Below are positions 56,177-64,000 of a stretch of 64,000 nt of DNA, in pieces. Numbering within the stretch: position 1 is the stretch's first letter; each line of letters opens with the position of its first letter. Made by a program: the position numbers and the translations under genes. The notes beneath the pieces are model-generated. The model did no database searches, was not told the origin of the DNA, and saw only the letters and a program-made list of their open reading frames with translations. The DNA lies in assembly GCA_964462535.1 (NCBI GenBank), contig CAYWXV010000018.1, positions 1 to 64,000 on the forward strand, read 5' to 3'. The DNA comes from CAYWXV01 sp964462535 (GTDB taxonomy: Bacteria; Bacteroidota; Ignavibacteria; OLB7).

Positions 56177-56611
56177 ATGCCCATGTCGCCCGCATACTCC
56201 ATAAGCACAGATCGATCGCGGCTTGATGTCGACCTCATTCATCGATATCTGAGCACCGATTCTTATTGGGCTCTCAATCGATCTCTAGAAGTCGTCAAGA
56301 CCTCGATCGAGAATTCTCTCTGCTTTGGTGTCTATGCTCCGGGTGGCGATCAAGTCGGCTTCGCGCGCGTCGTCACCGACTATGCGACATTCGCGTGGGT
56401 CGCCGATGTCTTCGTGCTGGAGGAGCATCGGGGGCGTGGGCTCGGCAAACTTCTGGTCCGCGAGATCATCGCCTACCCCGCTCTGAATTCGATCAAGCGC
56501 ATTCTGCTTGCGACCGCCGATGCGCATGAACTCTATCGCCGGCACGGAGGATTCGAGCCTCTTGCCGATCCGGCCCGATGGATGGAAAGACTGTTGACGC
56601 CCACCTCTTAA
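56177..56611 (+). CDS. GNAT-family N-acetyltransferase
   Basis: 144 residues from the ATG at 56177, preceded by AAGGAG at 56159-56164. Acetyl-CoA motif EEHRGRGLGKLLV (about 90-102), with GFARVVTDYATFAWVADVFV before it and HELYRRHGGFEPL after it. The short form resembles YjdJ/YhhY-type acetyltransferases. It starts 19 bp after the beta-lactamase-like gene and may be co-transcribed with it. Confidence 0.9.
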   Translation: MPMSPAYSISTDRSRLDVDLIHRYLSTDSYWALNRSLEVVKTSIENSLCFGVYAPGGDQVGFARVVTDYATFAWVADVFVLEEHRGRGLGKLLVREIIAYPALNSIKRILLATADAHELYRRHGGFEPLADPARWMERLLTPTS

Positions 56612-56618
56612 CGTGTCC

Positions 56619-57122
56619 ATGCCCGTCTCACTCAAGGCAATACAGGCCGACATCACTACTCTCGAAGTCGATGCGATCGTCAATGCCGCAAACTCGTCGC
56701 TGCTTGGCGGTGGCGGAGTAGATGGAGCCATCCACCGAGCAGCAGGGCCGGAGCTCCTTCGCGAGTGTCAGTCTCTTGGGGGCTGCAAGACCGGAGATGC
56801 CAGGATAACGAGGGGATATCGGCTCCCCGCAGCGTGGATCATTCATACCGTGGGCCCGGTCTGGCGGGGTGGTTCTTCCGGGGAATCTGATCTACTTGCC
56901 TCATGCTATCGCCGCTCGATCGAGCTAGCCTCCGCCGCAGGGCTGCGGACGATTGCCTTCCCGAGCATTAGCACTGGTATCTATGGTTACCCAATGAAGG
57001 CAGCGGCGCGTATCGCTGTCGAGGCGGTCAAAGAGGCGATCCGAACAAATGGTGGCGTGGAGGAAGTAATCTTCTGCTGCTTCTCCGCAAGCGACCTTGA
57101 TGTGTACCGCGAGCTGGTGTGA
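56619..57122 (+). CDS. macro-domain ADP-ribose-binding protein
   Basis: 167 residues from the ATG at 56619; a GTG at 56613 is the first start in frame. Macro-domain motifs are DITTLEVDAIVNAANSSLLGGGGVDGAIH, with the catalytic-loop Asn and Asp of O-acetyl-ADP-ribose deacetylases (YmdB type), and AFPSISTGIYGYP. By family it removes acetyl or ADP-ribose groups from ADP-ribose derivatives. It is only 7 bp from the GNAT stop, so the two probably share an mRNA. Confidence 0.93.
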   Translation: MPVSLKAIQADITTLEVDAIVNAANSSLLGGGGVDGAIHRAAGPELLRECQSLGGCKTGDARITRGYRLPAAWIIHTVGPVWRGGSSGESDLLASCYRRSIELASAAGLRTIAFPSISTGIYGYPMKAAARIAVEAVKEAIRTNGGVEEVIFCCFSASDLDVYRELV

Positions 57123-57188
57123 CGTTCGCGTGATGAGCGGCCCACTTCCCATCCGTCCCGAACGATGAGAACCATTCGCCACGTTTAC

Positions 57189-57833
57189 CTACTTCTTTCG
57201 CCCGGGGCAGAGGTCGGCGATAACACACTGCTCGCACTTCGGTCGTCGAGCAACGCAAACCGCTCGTCCGTGGGTGGCGATCAGGTGACTAAAGCGAATC
57301 CACTTCTCCTTCGACAGGACCTTCATTAGCTGTCGTTCTATCTTTTCCGGGTCCTCACTCCGTGCCAGCCGCAGCAGATTGCTGATGCGTTTCACATGCG
57401 TATCGACTACCAGTCCAGGGGTGTCGAAGCAATGGCCGAGCAGGACATTCGCTGTCTTCCGTCCAACTCCGGGGAGACGAAGCAGTTCGTCCATCGTACT
57501 CGGGACCTCACCGCCGTACTCCTCCAGAATCAATGCGCATGCGCCTCGAATCGACTTCGCTTTGTTGCGATAGAAGCCGGTCTGGAAGATCATTCTCTCC
57601 AGGTCCTCGATCGGCGCATCGAGAAATGCCGTCGGCGTGGGATATCGTTGGAAGAGTGTTGGCGTGACCATGTTGACGCGCTCGTCCGTGCACTGCGCCG
57701 CCAGAATGGTGGCCACCAGCAACTCGAACGGCGTCCGAAAATGGAGCGCTATCTCCGCGTCGGGATACTCCTGTTCCAATCGCCTGACGATTTCGGCAGC
57801 GCGTGTCGTTCGTGATGTCAGGCTCTCTGGCAT
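57189..57833 (-). CDS. nth: endonuclease III (DNA glycosylase/AP lyase)
   Basis: 214 residues, standard length. The helix-hairpin-helix LPGVGRKTANVLL carries the catalytic lysine K126, and D144 lies in VVDTHVKR. A [4Fe-4S] cluster motif C-x6-C-x2-C-x5-C is complete (C193, C200, C203, C209). By family it removes oxidised pyrimidines and nicks the abasic site in base-excision repair. It is convergent with the macro-domain gene. Confidence 0.97.
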   Translation of the reverse strand: MPESLTSRTTRAAEIVRRLEQEYPDAEIALHFRTPFELLVATILAAQCTDERVNMVTPTLFQRYPTPTAFLDAPIEDLERMIFQTGFYRNKAKSIRGACALILEEYGGEVPSTMDELLRLPGVGRKTANVLLGHCFDTPGLVVDTHVKRISNLLRLARSEDPEKIERQLMKVLSKEKWIRFSHLIATHGRAVCVARRPKCEQCVIADLCPGRKK

Positions 57834-57947
57834 GGCGCCGCGCTGATGAAGGTTGGATGTCGAGCGTCCGAGTCTACGCTCGCATTAACAGCTAGCCAAC
57901 CGTCAACAGCAATCGATCTTGGATGTGTGACGTTGAACACGTAACCC

Positions 57948-59432
57948 CTAGTAGTTATCTATCTGCGCCCTTTGGAGCGATCCTGAGTAGTCGATATAGA
58001 CCGACTTCCATTCCGTGAAGATGTCGAATACGGTCCAGCCCCCCTCACGATGCCCGTTCCCCGTCCCCTTTACACCACCGAACGGCATGTGTGCTTCGGC
58101 ACCGATCGTCGGGACGTTGATGTACGTGATGCCGGCCTCGATATCTCGGATTGCCCTCATCGCCGCGTTAACGTTTGTCGTGTAAATGCTCGATGACAGC
58201 CCGTAGGGGGTGTCGTTGAGAATCGAGATCGCGTCATCGAGGTGCGTTGTCTTCAACACCGAGAGGACCGGGCCAAAGATTTCCTCACGGGCGATGCGCA
58301 TGTCTCGCGTCACGTCGATGAAGATCGTGGGGAGATAGAAGTTTCCTCGCGCAAGTTCCGGCTGCTCGTTGACCCGATCGCCTCCAAGGACGCAGGTCGC
58401 TCCTTCTTCACGACCGATGCGGACGTATTCTTCAATCTTCTTCAGCTGCTTCGTGTTGATCACCGGTCCCATCTCCGTTCCCTCCTCAAGCCCCGGTCCG
58501 ATTTTCAGCTTTGTCGCTCGCGTGATCAGACGATTGATGAAGTCGTCATAGATCTCCTCGTGGAGAATCAATCGGCTTGTCGCGGTACAGCGCTGGCCGG
58601 TTGTACCGAACGCTCCCCAGAGAACGCCTTCCAGCGCAAGATTCAGATCGGCGTCCGGCATGACGATCTGCGCGTTCTTTCCCCCCATCTCCAGCGACAC
58701 CTTCTTGTTCAGCTCGCCCGCGCGGGCCGCGATCTTGGCACCGGTCAGCGTCGAACCAGTGAAGCCGATTACCCGAATGTCCGGATGGTCGACGATCGCC
58801 GCGCCACATTCGGCTTTTCCGTGAACGACGTTGAAGACGCCGGGTGGTAGCCCTGCTTCCTCAAGAACTTCCGCCATCAGATTGCCAGAGTGGGGCGCGT
58901 CCTCCGAGGGTTTGTAGACAATAGTGTTTCCGCAGATCAACGCCGGGAATATTTTCCAGCTCGGGACGGCCATAGGGAAGTTCCATGCGGTGATGATGCC
59001 ACAGACGCCAATCGGCATGCGGAACGAGAGGTTCATCTTGTCCGGCATTTCGCTCGGCGTGTTGAAACCGAAGAGACGACGCGCCTCGGTGGCAGCGTAG
59101 TACGCAGTGTCAATCGCCTCCTGCACATCTCCCTTCGTCTCGAAGACCGGCTTCCCCATCTCTCGCGTCATCGCCCGCGCAAGTTCGTCCTTCCGTCTCT
59201 CCAGGATCAAACCGGCTTGACGCAGAATGTCTCCGCGCTTCGGGGCGGGCATCAGACGCCAGCTCTTGAAAGCCTCGGCCGCGGCGCTCGTGGCGTCATG
59301 CACGTCGTCTGCGGAACTTTCGGGGAACGCGCCGATGACATCGTCACTGTCGGCAGGATTGACGTCCTCAAACGTTGCCCCGCTCTTCGCCGGGACCCAC
59401 GAGCCGTTGATATAGTTCATGAAGCGTTGCAT
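57948..59432 (-). CDS. aldehyde dehydrogenase family protein
   Basis: 494 residues from the ATG at 59432 (frame open further; ATG 59420 also possible). Catalytic residues are E248 (LEMGGKNAQ) and C282 (TTGQRCTATS), with N151 (TAWNFP) and the NAD site GFTGST. The sequence style (FMNYINGSWVPAKSG at the start, IEAGITYINVPTIGAEAHMPFGG near the end) resembles the semialdehyde-type ALDHs, for example those acting on alpha-ketoglutaric semialdehyde, piperideine-6-carboxylate or similar. The substrate is unassigned. It is divergent from the small envelope protein at 59517. Confidence 0.93.
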   Translation of the reverse strand: MQRFMNYINGSWVPAKSGATFEDVNPADSDDVIGAFPESSADDVHDATSAAAEAFKSWRLMPAPKRGDILRQAGLILERRKDELARAMTREMGKPVFETKGDVQEAIDTAYYAATEARRLFGFNTPSEMPDKMNLSFRMPIGVCGIITAWNFPMAVPSWKIFPALICGNTIVYKPSEDAPHSGNLMAEVLEEAGLPPGVFNVVHGKAECGAAIVDHPDIRVIGFTGSTLTGAKIAARAGELNKKVSLEMGGKNAQIVMPDADLNLALEGVLWGAFGTTGQRCTATSRLILHEEIYDDFINRLITRATKLKIGPGLEEGTEMGPVINTKQLKKIEEYVRIGREEGATCVLGGDRVNEQPELARGNFYLPTIFIDVTRDMRIAREEIFGPVLSVLKTTHLDDAISILNDTPYGLSSSIYTTNVNAAMRAIRDIEAGITYINVPTIGAEAHMPFGGVKGTGNGHREGGWTVFDIFTEWKSVYIDYSGSLQRAQIDNY

Positions 59433-59516
59433 AGTCGTGATCTGGTCAATGAGTGGGGGGAGAAGATAGCAACGGGCTCCCAACAACAGACAACACGTAT
59501 CTTCGCAGCTCAAACG

Positions 59517-60218
59517 ATGCGACTTACGACGTTCCTGACTATCGTGCTTCTCGTTGCGGCTAGCGGACTTCGGGCGCAGGATACCACTGACCCCTTCGTG
59601 CTCTATCCCGCGCCACTGCAGACGTATGAGTACAGGGGTGCCATCGGGGCAGATCTAACGGTATTGCCGCGCCTCGTGGTAGAGGAGGAGGTTCGGCAGA
59701 GCCCGATGATTGATTATCGGGCCAGGTTTGGACTTCCATGGAACTTCTCGCTCCACGGTTACATCGGAACAAACGTGCTGACTACCGTTGTTTCGCTTGG
59801 AACTAGCTGGAACGCGAAGACCGGGCCGCTTGCGTTCGGCCTTGGAGCGGAGCTGGCCTATTGGTACGGCTTCGCAACGTTCGAGGGATTCGATGTCACC
59901 GCGTCAAGTTGGCTCCTTCGTCCCAAGGCGTCGATCGGTGTTGACTTCGAACGTGTTCGATTAAGCGCTCATGGGGCACTTCAGATCGTCACCGCCCGCA
60001 CGACACGGAGCGATGGACTGGACGTCTCGAATCAGCGGAATCAGCTCACCGGGGCGTCGGTCGGCGTTAGCGTCGAACAACCCTTCTTCGGAACGACACA
60101 CGCAGCTGTCGGCATGACGATCCATCGCTCTCGCGCGATGTACCAAGCCTGGCTTGCCTTCACTGCGTTCGACGAGTATCTCCTCTATCCGGAATTCACG
60201 TTCGCAGTCATTCATTAG
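59517..60218 (+). CDS. small outer-membrane-type protein
   Basis: 233 residues with a signal peptide (MRLTTFLTIVLLVAASGL, ending at RAQ). The remainder is a beta-strand-rich barrel-like sequence with alternating aromatic residues (YEYRGAIGADLTVLPRLVVEE, GPLAFGLGAELAYWYGFATF, VGVSVEQPFFG) and ends FTFAVIH. No family recognised. The frame is open upstream to 58890, but that part is the complement of the aldehyde dehydrogenase gene. Confidence 0.7.
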   Translation: MRLTTFLTIVLLVAASGLRAQDTTDPFVLYPAPLQTYEYRGAIGADLTVLPRLVVEEEVRQSPMIDYRARFGLPWNFSLHGYIGTNVLTTVVSLGTSWNAKTGPLAFGLGAELAYWYGFATFEGFDVTASSWLLRPKASIGVDFERVRLSAHGALQIVTARTTRSDGLDVSNQRNQLTGASVGVSVEQPFFGTTHAAVGMTIHRSRAMYQAWLAFTAFDEYLLYPEFTFAVIH

Positions 60219-60236
60219 TAGATAGTGGTTAGTGGA
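60216..60236 (+). repeat. three tandem heptanucleotides before an assembly gap
   Basis: TAGTAGA, TAGTGGT and TAGTGGA follow one another directly after the stop codon region. The array then meets the 100-N gap, so more copies may lie in the unsequenced part. Confidence 0.7.
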
Positions 60237-60240
60237 AAGT

Positions 60241-60340
60241 NNNNNNNNNNNNNNNNNNNNNNNNNNNNNNNNNNNNNNNNNNNNNNNNNNNNNNNNNNNN
60301 NNNNNNNNNNNNNNNNNNNNNNNNNNNNNNNNNNNNNNNN
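60241..60340. other. assembly gap (100 N)
   Basis: Exactly 100 Ns between the small envelope protein and the GDPD lipoprotein gene. It follows tandem heptamers, so repeat content is a plausible cause of the break. Confidence 0.99.
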
Positions 60341-60345
60341 AAACA

Positions 60346-61584
60346 ATGCGCTTCCTCGCGTACATACTTCCCCTGTTGATTCTCTCCTGCTCCCTCGAGT
60401 ACGAGCCGGTCACGCCCGTCTTCAGCGATGCTGAGAGCCTCATAGACGGCCTCCCACCGATTGACACGACGCAGGGGAGTGTGCTGAACGGAGTATATGC
60501 CGTTCGATTTGGTCGCGCCGACTTCGGGGACAGCGTGGCAATGCATTTCGCAATCGGTGGCCCCTCAATCTTCTGCGAGAAGAACGGCGCCTTCATGATT
60601 ATGGAATCTGCTGAACACCGCGATACCATTGTCATGGAAGGCTACTGGAGGTTCGCATATGGTAGAGAAACTGGGAGGGTGCGATTCGTGATCCTGCCGA
60701 GTGAGGGCGGTTCGGCAGTTGCCCGGGGGGTCGCAACCGATACCATCATTCTTCGCGGGCGAATGGGCGGGGCAACTGGTCCCCTTGAAAGACCCGTTGA
60801 ATTGGAATGGATCCGCCCACTCACCAAGCGAGCTCGCACGTTTCTGATCATCGGGCACCGGGGGGGAGGGCGAAACTCTGACCTTCACCCATACTCGGAA
60901 AACAGTCTTCCGATGCTTCGCTTTGCAGAGCGCCTGGGATGCAACGGTGTCGAGATAGATATTCGGCTGACGTCAGACGGCGTGCCGATTCTGTTTCATG
61001 ACGAGACAATCAGCAATCGACTTGTGAAGGGGGATTTTCTCGTCGGTCCGATTTCCGCCTATTCCTGGCCCCAGCTCCGCAAGTACGCTCGCCTCTTGAA
61101 TGGGGAGCCGATTCCCCTCTTCGATGACGCATTGAAGACGATTGTCGAGGAGACCACGCTGGAATTCGTCTGGCTCGATATCAAGGCACCGGAGGTGCTC
61201 CCGATAATCCTGCCGATCGTCGACAAGTACAACAAGCGAGCAAAGCAGCTTGGGCGAAAGGTCGATCTATTGATGGGGCTTCCGACTGAAGAAATCTACG
61301 GCTCCTACAAGGCGATTCCAGAGGCCGATCGCCCTGGTTCTCTCTGCGAGTTGGATCCGGATCAGACGTCGTCGATTAATGCGTCGGCGTGGGGACCGCG
61401 ATGGACGCTCGGTCTGCAGTCAGCTGAAGTATCGCGCATGCATGCGGAGGGACGTCGTGTCGTCACATGGACGGTCGACGCGCAGGATCTACTTCTGGAA
61501 TTTCTGCGTAACGGTGATTTTGACGGTATGGTGACGAACTATCCGACGGTCGTCTTTGCGACTGCCGAGATCGGGAGGGAGTGA
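60346..61584 (+). CDS. glycerophosphodiester phosphodiesterase lipoprotein
   Basis: 412 residues from the ATG six bases after the gap; an earlier start inside the gap cannot be excluded. The N-terminus is a lipoprotein signal (LPLLILSC, Cys near residue 14). A linker of about 160 residues precedes a GDPD domain: LIIGHRGGGRN, YSENSLPML, GCNGVEIDIRLTSDGVPILFHDETI, VWLDIKAP and VVTWTVDAQD. H and R of HRGGG, E and D of EIDIR, and H of LFHDE are the usual catalytic and metal residues. By family it cleaves glycerophosphodiesters to glycerol-3-phosphate. Confidence 0.88.
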   Translation: MRFLAYILPLLILSCSLEYEPVTPVFSDAESLIDGLPPIDTTQGSVLNGVYAVRFGRADFGDSVAMHFAIGGPSIFCEKNGAFMIMESAEHRDTIVMEGYWRFAYGRETGRVRFVILPSEGGSAVARGVATDTIILRGRMGGATGPLERPVELEWIRPLTKRARTFLIIGHRGGGRNSDLHPYSENSLPMLRFAERLGCNGVEIDIRLTSDGVPILFHDETISNRLVKGDFLVGPISAYSWPQLRKYARLLNGEPIPLFDDALKTIVEETTLEFVWLDIKAPEVLPIILPIVDKYNKRAKQLGRKVDLLMGLPTEEIYGSYKAIPEADRPGSLCELDPDQTSSINASAWGPRWTLGLQSAEVSRMHAEGRRVVTWTVDAQDLLLEFLRNGDFDGMVTNYPTVVFATAEIGRE

Positions 61585-61622
61585 CTGTGGAGTATTGCAC
61601 GTCACGCGTCCAAAATCTATGC

Positions 61623-62288
61623 ATGCGAAATACCGGCGAAGTGTTACTGCCTCTTCCTCCGCTGACATACAACCGCGCTCCACTCTATCGACGCGGTAAT
61701 TCTGTAGCCATGCTTGTCGTCCTCTTCCTCCTTTGCTCGGGATCCCTCTGTGCGCAGGAGAGTCCCGTCGATTCGACGCCACCCTCCAGGGTGAATCTCG
61801 ATGCGTGCGCTGGGTACAGCGTGCGGATGGTGGGGGACGCGCAACGCATCACCGGTCTCGACTACTCGTTCGGTGGAGTTGCCGGTGCGCTCCGGTTGAT
61901 GTGGCAACCTGAATACAGACTGGCGGTCGGTCTTGAGATCGGCTATTTCCCCGTCACTTCGGTCGGAGCTGATTCCAGCATCAACGAGGCACGTATCGGT
62001 TTGAGCGCTGTGCCGGTCTTCGCTATGACGACGATGCGTTTTGGGAACGCGGAGGTGATGGGGGGTATAGGCGCCTACTCGTACGCCGTCGATGGAACGT
62101 CGATCAAACGATTCGGTGTCGCGGAGAGCGCGCTGGAGATTGGATATACGCTCGGCGTCGGATACACATATGGACTCTTCAGTCGATTCGGTGTCGGTGG
62201 AGAAGTACGTCTCTATCAGTTCACGGATCGTCCAATCACGGTTATCATGCCGGCCCTTCGTCTCCGAACCGCCATTTACGAGTATTAG
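61623..62288 (+). CDS. outer-membrane-type beta-barrel protein
   Basis: 221 residues from ATG 61623. ATG 61710 would begin directly in the hydrophobic core (LVVLFLLCSGSLCAQ), but the upstream start supplies the basic residues RRGN. The frame starts as a GTG overlapping the GDPD stop (61581). Downstream the sequence is beta-rich with repeated Gly-aromatic strands (YSFGGVAGALRLMW, VGGEVRLYQFTD, ALRLRTAIYEY). No family recognised. Confidence 0.68.
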   Translation: MRNTGEVLLPLPPLTYNRAPLYRRGNSVAMLVVLFLLCSGSLCAQESPVDSTPPSRVNLDACAGYSVRMVGDAQRITGLDYSFGGVAGALRLMWQPEYRLAVGLEIGYFPVTSVGADSSINEARIGLSAVPVFAMTTMRFGNAEVMGGIGAYSYAVDGTSIKRFGVAESALEIGYTLGVGYTYGLFSRFGVGGEVRLYQFTDRPITVIMPALRLRTAIYEY

Positions 62289-62376
62289 TGTTGGTGAATG
62301 GTAGAAACGGGGCCGTGGTAGCCGGCGTCGCTCTTCAAGTAATCAACCAGCGACACTCAACCTTCAACATCGACCC

Positions 62377-62991
62377 TTGAAGCTTTTTCTCCTATTCACG
62401 TTCCTTGTCTGTTCAACCCGCGTCGCCCTCGGTCAGGACAGTACTCGGTTGCTCTCTCCGGATGATGGGGTGACAACTGACAACCGGATCGCGATCGGGA
62501 GGATCAACCTGGGCGCGATAGCCGGCGTCGAGTCGGGGCTCGCCACGTCATGGACGTTGAGAGGTAATGTTGGCGTTCGGGTAGGGGAATTGTTCTACGC
62601 CGCTCCACTTACGACCGCCGCAATGCGCACGTCGTCTGATGGCGTTATCCGCGTCTCTGCAAATGGGCTTGTTGTCATTCCGGCCCTTCTTTTCCTAAAG
62701 GCGAACGTACCTGCTGCCGCCATTGCAATTCTGGTTCCTCAAGTTCTTCTGAATCCTACCGTCGATGTGCCGGTCATCGGGAAGACGTTGTCTGTCACGG
62801 TCGCAGGGCGTACGGACTGGTATGCATTCAGCGAGGGATCGAAGATCTACATGGAGGGTTCGGCGGGACTCCGTCTCCGGCTTGGCAAGCTGGTTCTTGA
62901 AGGCCGTTACCTCTACCCGATCGTCCAGGGATATCTCGATAACCAGGATCCCATGATTGGTGTGAATATCTACTATGGTGGAGTGAGGTAG
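62377..62991 (+). CDS. small secreted/envelope protein of unknown family
   Basis: 204 residues, probably from a TTG at 62377 (M-K-L-F-L-L, signal peptide ending near ALGQ). Later parts are Gly/Val-rich (LGAIAGVESG, VGVRVGELFYAAPL, LRLGKLVLEGRYLYPIVQGYL). The ending NIYYGGVR fits a barrel strand. Neighbour spacing (88 bp) suggests linkage with the preceding envelope gene. Confidence 0.65.
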   Translation: MKLFLLFTFLVCSTRVALGQDSTRLLSPDDGVTTDNRIAIGRINLGAIAGVESGLATSWTLRGNVGVRVGELFYAAPLTTAAMRTSSDGVIRVSANGLVVIPALLFLKANVPAAAIAILVPQVLLNPTVDVPVIGKTLSVTVAGRTDWYAFSEGSKIYMEGSAGLRLRLGKLVLEGRYLYPIVQGYLDNQDPMIGVNIYYGGVR

Positions 62992-63109
62992 GGCCGGTCG
63001 TCCTCGGGTCACGACAGCGACATCTATATTCGGATTCAGGGACTCGCGATAGAGAGCTGCATCCAACAACACATCCAAAGTCCGTTGCAGCGGACATCCT
63101 ACACAACAC

Positions 63110-63817
63110 ATGGGCAGAGCATTCGAATTCCGTCGCGCACGCAAGGAGCGTAGATGGGACAAAATGGCGAAGACGTTTACCAAGATTGGTCGCGAGATCG
63201 CCATCGCCGTCAAGTCGGGCGGACCCTTTCCGGAAACCAATCCACGCCTCCGCGTCGCCATGCAGAACGCGAAGGGGGCAAACATGCCGAAGGATCGCGT
63301 GGAGTCGGCCATCAAGCGCGCTTCGTCGAAGGAGGAGGGGGATTTTCAGGAGGTGGTTTACGAGGGATACGGTCCGCATGGCGTCGCCGTGGTCGTAGAG
63401 TGTGCGACCGATAATCCGACCCGCACTGTCGCCAACGTCAGGCATTACTTTACGCGTGCCGGTGGGTCCCTGGGGACGTCGGGCTCTCTCGATTTCATGT
63501 TTGAACGGAAGGGGGTTTTCCGCATTCCCGCGGAGGGTGTGGATGTCGACGAACTCTCGCTCGAGTTGATCGACGTCGGCGCCGAGGACATTCAAGTAGA
63601 GGATGGAGAGATCTTCATCTACACGCAGTTCACCGATTTCGGCGGAATGCAGAAGGCGTTGGAAGAGAAGGGGATGGAGGTTGCCGGCGCCGAACTTCAG
63701 CGCATCCCGACCAGCACCGTTGAGCTCACTGATGAGCAGGCGGAAGAAGTGATGGCAATGATCGAGAAGATGGAAGACGACGACGATGTGCAGGCCGTGT
63801 ACAGCAGCGTGGCTTGA
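63110..63817 (+). CDS. YebC/PmpR-family protein
   Basis: 235 residues, standard length. It begins MGRAFEFRRARKERRW, the variant N-terminus seen in Bacteroidota-type YebC, and has VAMQNAKGANMPKDRVE, YEGYGPHGVAVVVE, RTVANVRHYFTRAGGSLG and SLDFMFERKGVF. The family has been described as a transcription regulator and, more recently, as a ribosome-associated factor that helps at poly-proline stretches. Which applies here is open. Confidence 0.94.
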   Translation: MGRAFEFRRARKERRWDKMAKTFTKIGREIAIAVKSGGPFPETNPRLRVAMQNAKGANMPKDRVESAIKRASSKEEGDFQEVVYEGYGPHGVAVVVECATDNPTRTVANVRHYFTRAGGSLGTSGSLDFMFERKGVFRIPAEGVDVDELSLELIDVGAEDIQVEDGEIFIYTQFTDFGGMQKALEEKGMEVAGAELQRIPTSTVELTDEQAEEVMAMIEKMEDDDDVQAVYSSVA

Positions 63818-63865
63818 CGTTGGAGGCAACACACCCCCGTCCGTGAATTTCTTCCATGAACGCTC

Positions 63866-64000
63866 ATGTCACGCTATTCCACTCTTCATGAAATTGAGAG
63901 CCTTGATCCTGTGAGGGATCACGTTCGGATCTACTATCTCACAACCGGCATCGAGTTCTCTTGGGATACCATCCGCGCATTAGAGGTAGCACTCTACCGC
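63866..64000 (+). CDS. oxygenase MpaB/DUF2236-family protein, partial (runs off right edge)
   Basis: 45 codons from ATG 63866 to the edge: MSRYSTLHEIESLDP then DHVRIYYLTTGIEFSWDT and ALEVALYR. The DHxRI...EFxxDTxRALExALxR pattern matches the N-terminal part of MpaB-type oxygenases (DUF2236). These are heme-dependent in characterised members such as latex-clearing proteins and mpaB. Only about a sixth of the gene is visible. Confidence 0.75.
   Translation, partial: MSRYSTLHEIESLDPVRDHVRIYYLTTGIEFSWDTIRALEVALYR

Noticed and set aside
51759..57122. Integron cassette array
   Set aside because: Gene content looked cassette-like, but I found no integrase and no paired attC core sites (GTTRRRY with RYYYAAC) between the genes.
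58890..59516. 209-codon extension of the small envelope protein at 59517
   Set aside because: It is the complement of the aldehyde dehydrogenase gene. The signal peptide begins exactly at ATG 59517.

Overview
The window (about 57% GC by eye, with two 100-N scaffold gaps) looks like a draft chromosome piece from the Bacteroidota/Chlorobiota side of the tree, most like Kapabacteria/Ignavibacteria (inference). The main reason is that about a dozen secreted proteins end in the C-terminal sorting domain of the type IX secretion system (T9SS): an 'NPF/NPA' turn, a beta-sandwich, 'LPAGxY' and a basic last strand. A YebC of the MGRAFEFR type, a TonB receptor with a carboxypeptidase-regulatory N domain, a DUF6029 barrel and an Omp28-like protein agree with this. 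A cytochrome P450 and an MpaB-type oxygenase suggest an oxygen-exposed life. I see no rRNA, CRISPR array, transposase or integrase. There is one tRNA, tRNA-Arg(CCG).

Layout. 1-4956 (minus): the 5' part of an OmpR-type response regulator and two T9SS cargo proteins (PKD-type; Asp-box propeller). 4986-14062 (plus): a P450, a surface protein with eleven 30-bp repeats, a small T9SS protein, an overlapping pair of metallophosphoesterases and a secreted CocE-type hydrolase. 14284-18709: a DUF1800-DUF1501-YHYH operon. 19392-22922: the B12-dependent ribonucleotide reductase NrdJ behind a long leader. 23021-26030 (minus): a Gre-like factor, rsmG, dapA and dapB. 26087-29533: a family 9 glycosyltransferase, a DUF3108 protein, the tRNA and a TPR membrane protein.

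29680-43683 is a block of five consecutive T9SS cargo genes, led by a 2253-residue beta-helix protein, most separated by strong hairpins. It runs into a TonB receptor, a TlpA thioredoxin, a DUF6029 protein and an Omp28-like CxxC protein (43826-50278). Together these look like a large investment in the cell surface and in outer-membrane uptake or redox work. A class III nucleotide cyclase follows (GTG start just behind a terminator).

51759-57122 is a same-strand run of short, unrelated accessory genes: a monooxygenase-fold protein, GrpB, a small membrane protein, a methyltransferase, two GNATs, a subclass B3 metallo-beta-lactamase and a macro-domain protein. 57189-59432 (minus): nth and an aldehyde dehydrogenase. 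59517-64000 (plus): small envelope proteins around a GDPD lipoprotein, YebC and the start of an MpaB/DUF2236 oxygenase.

The most interesting points are: a DUF1501 protein that seems to carry both a Tat signal and a T9SS signal beside a DUF1800 partner whose signal peptide looks degenerate; a Gre factor that has lost the acidic tip residues; a cyclase lacking the transition-state arginine; and the dense T9SS surface block.
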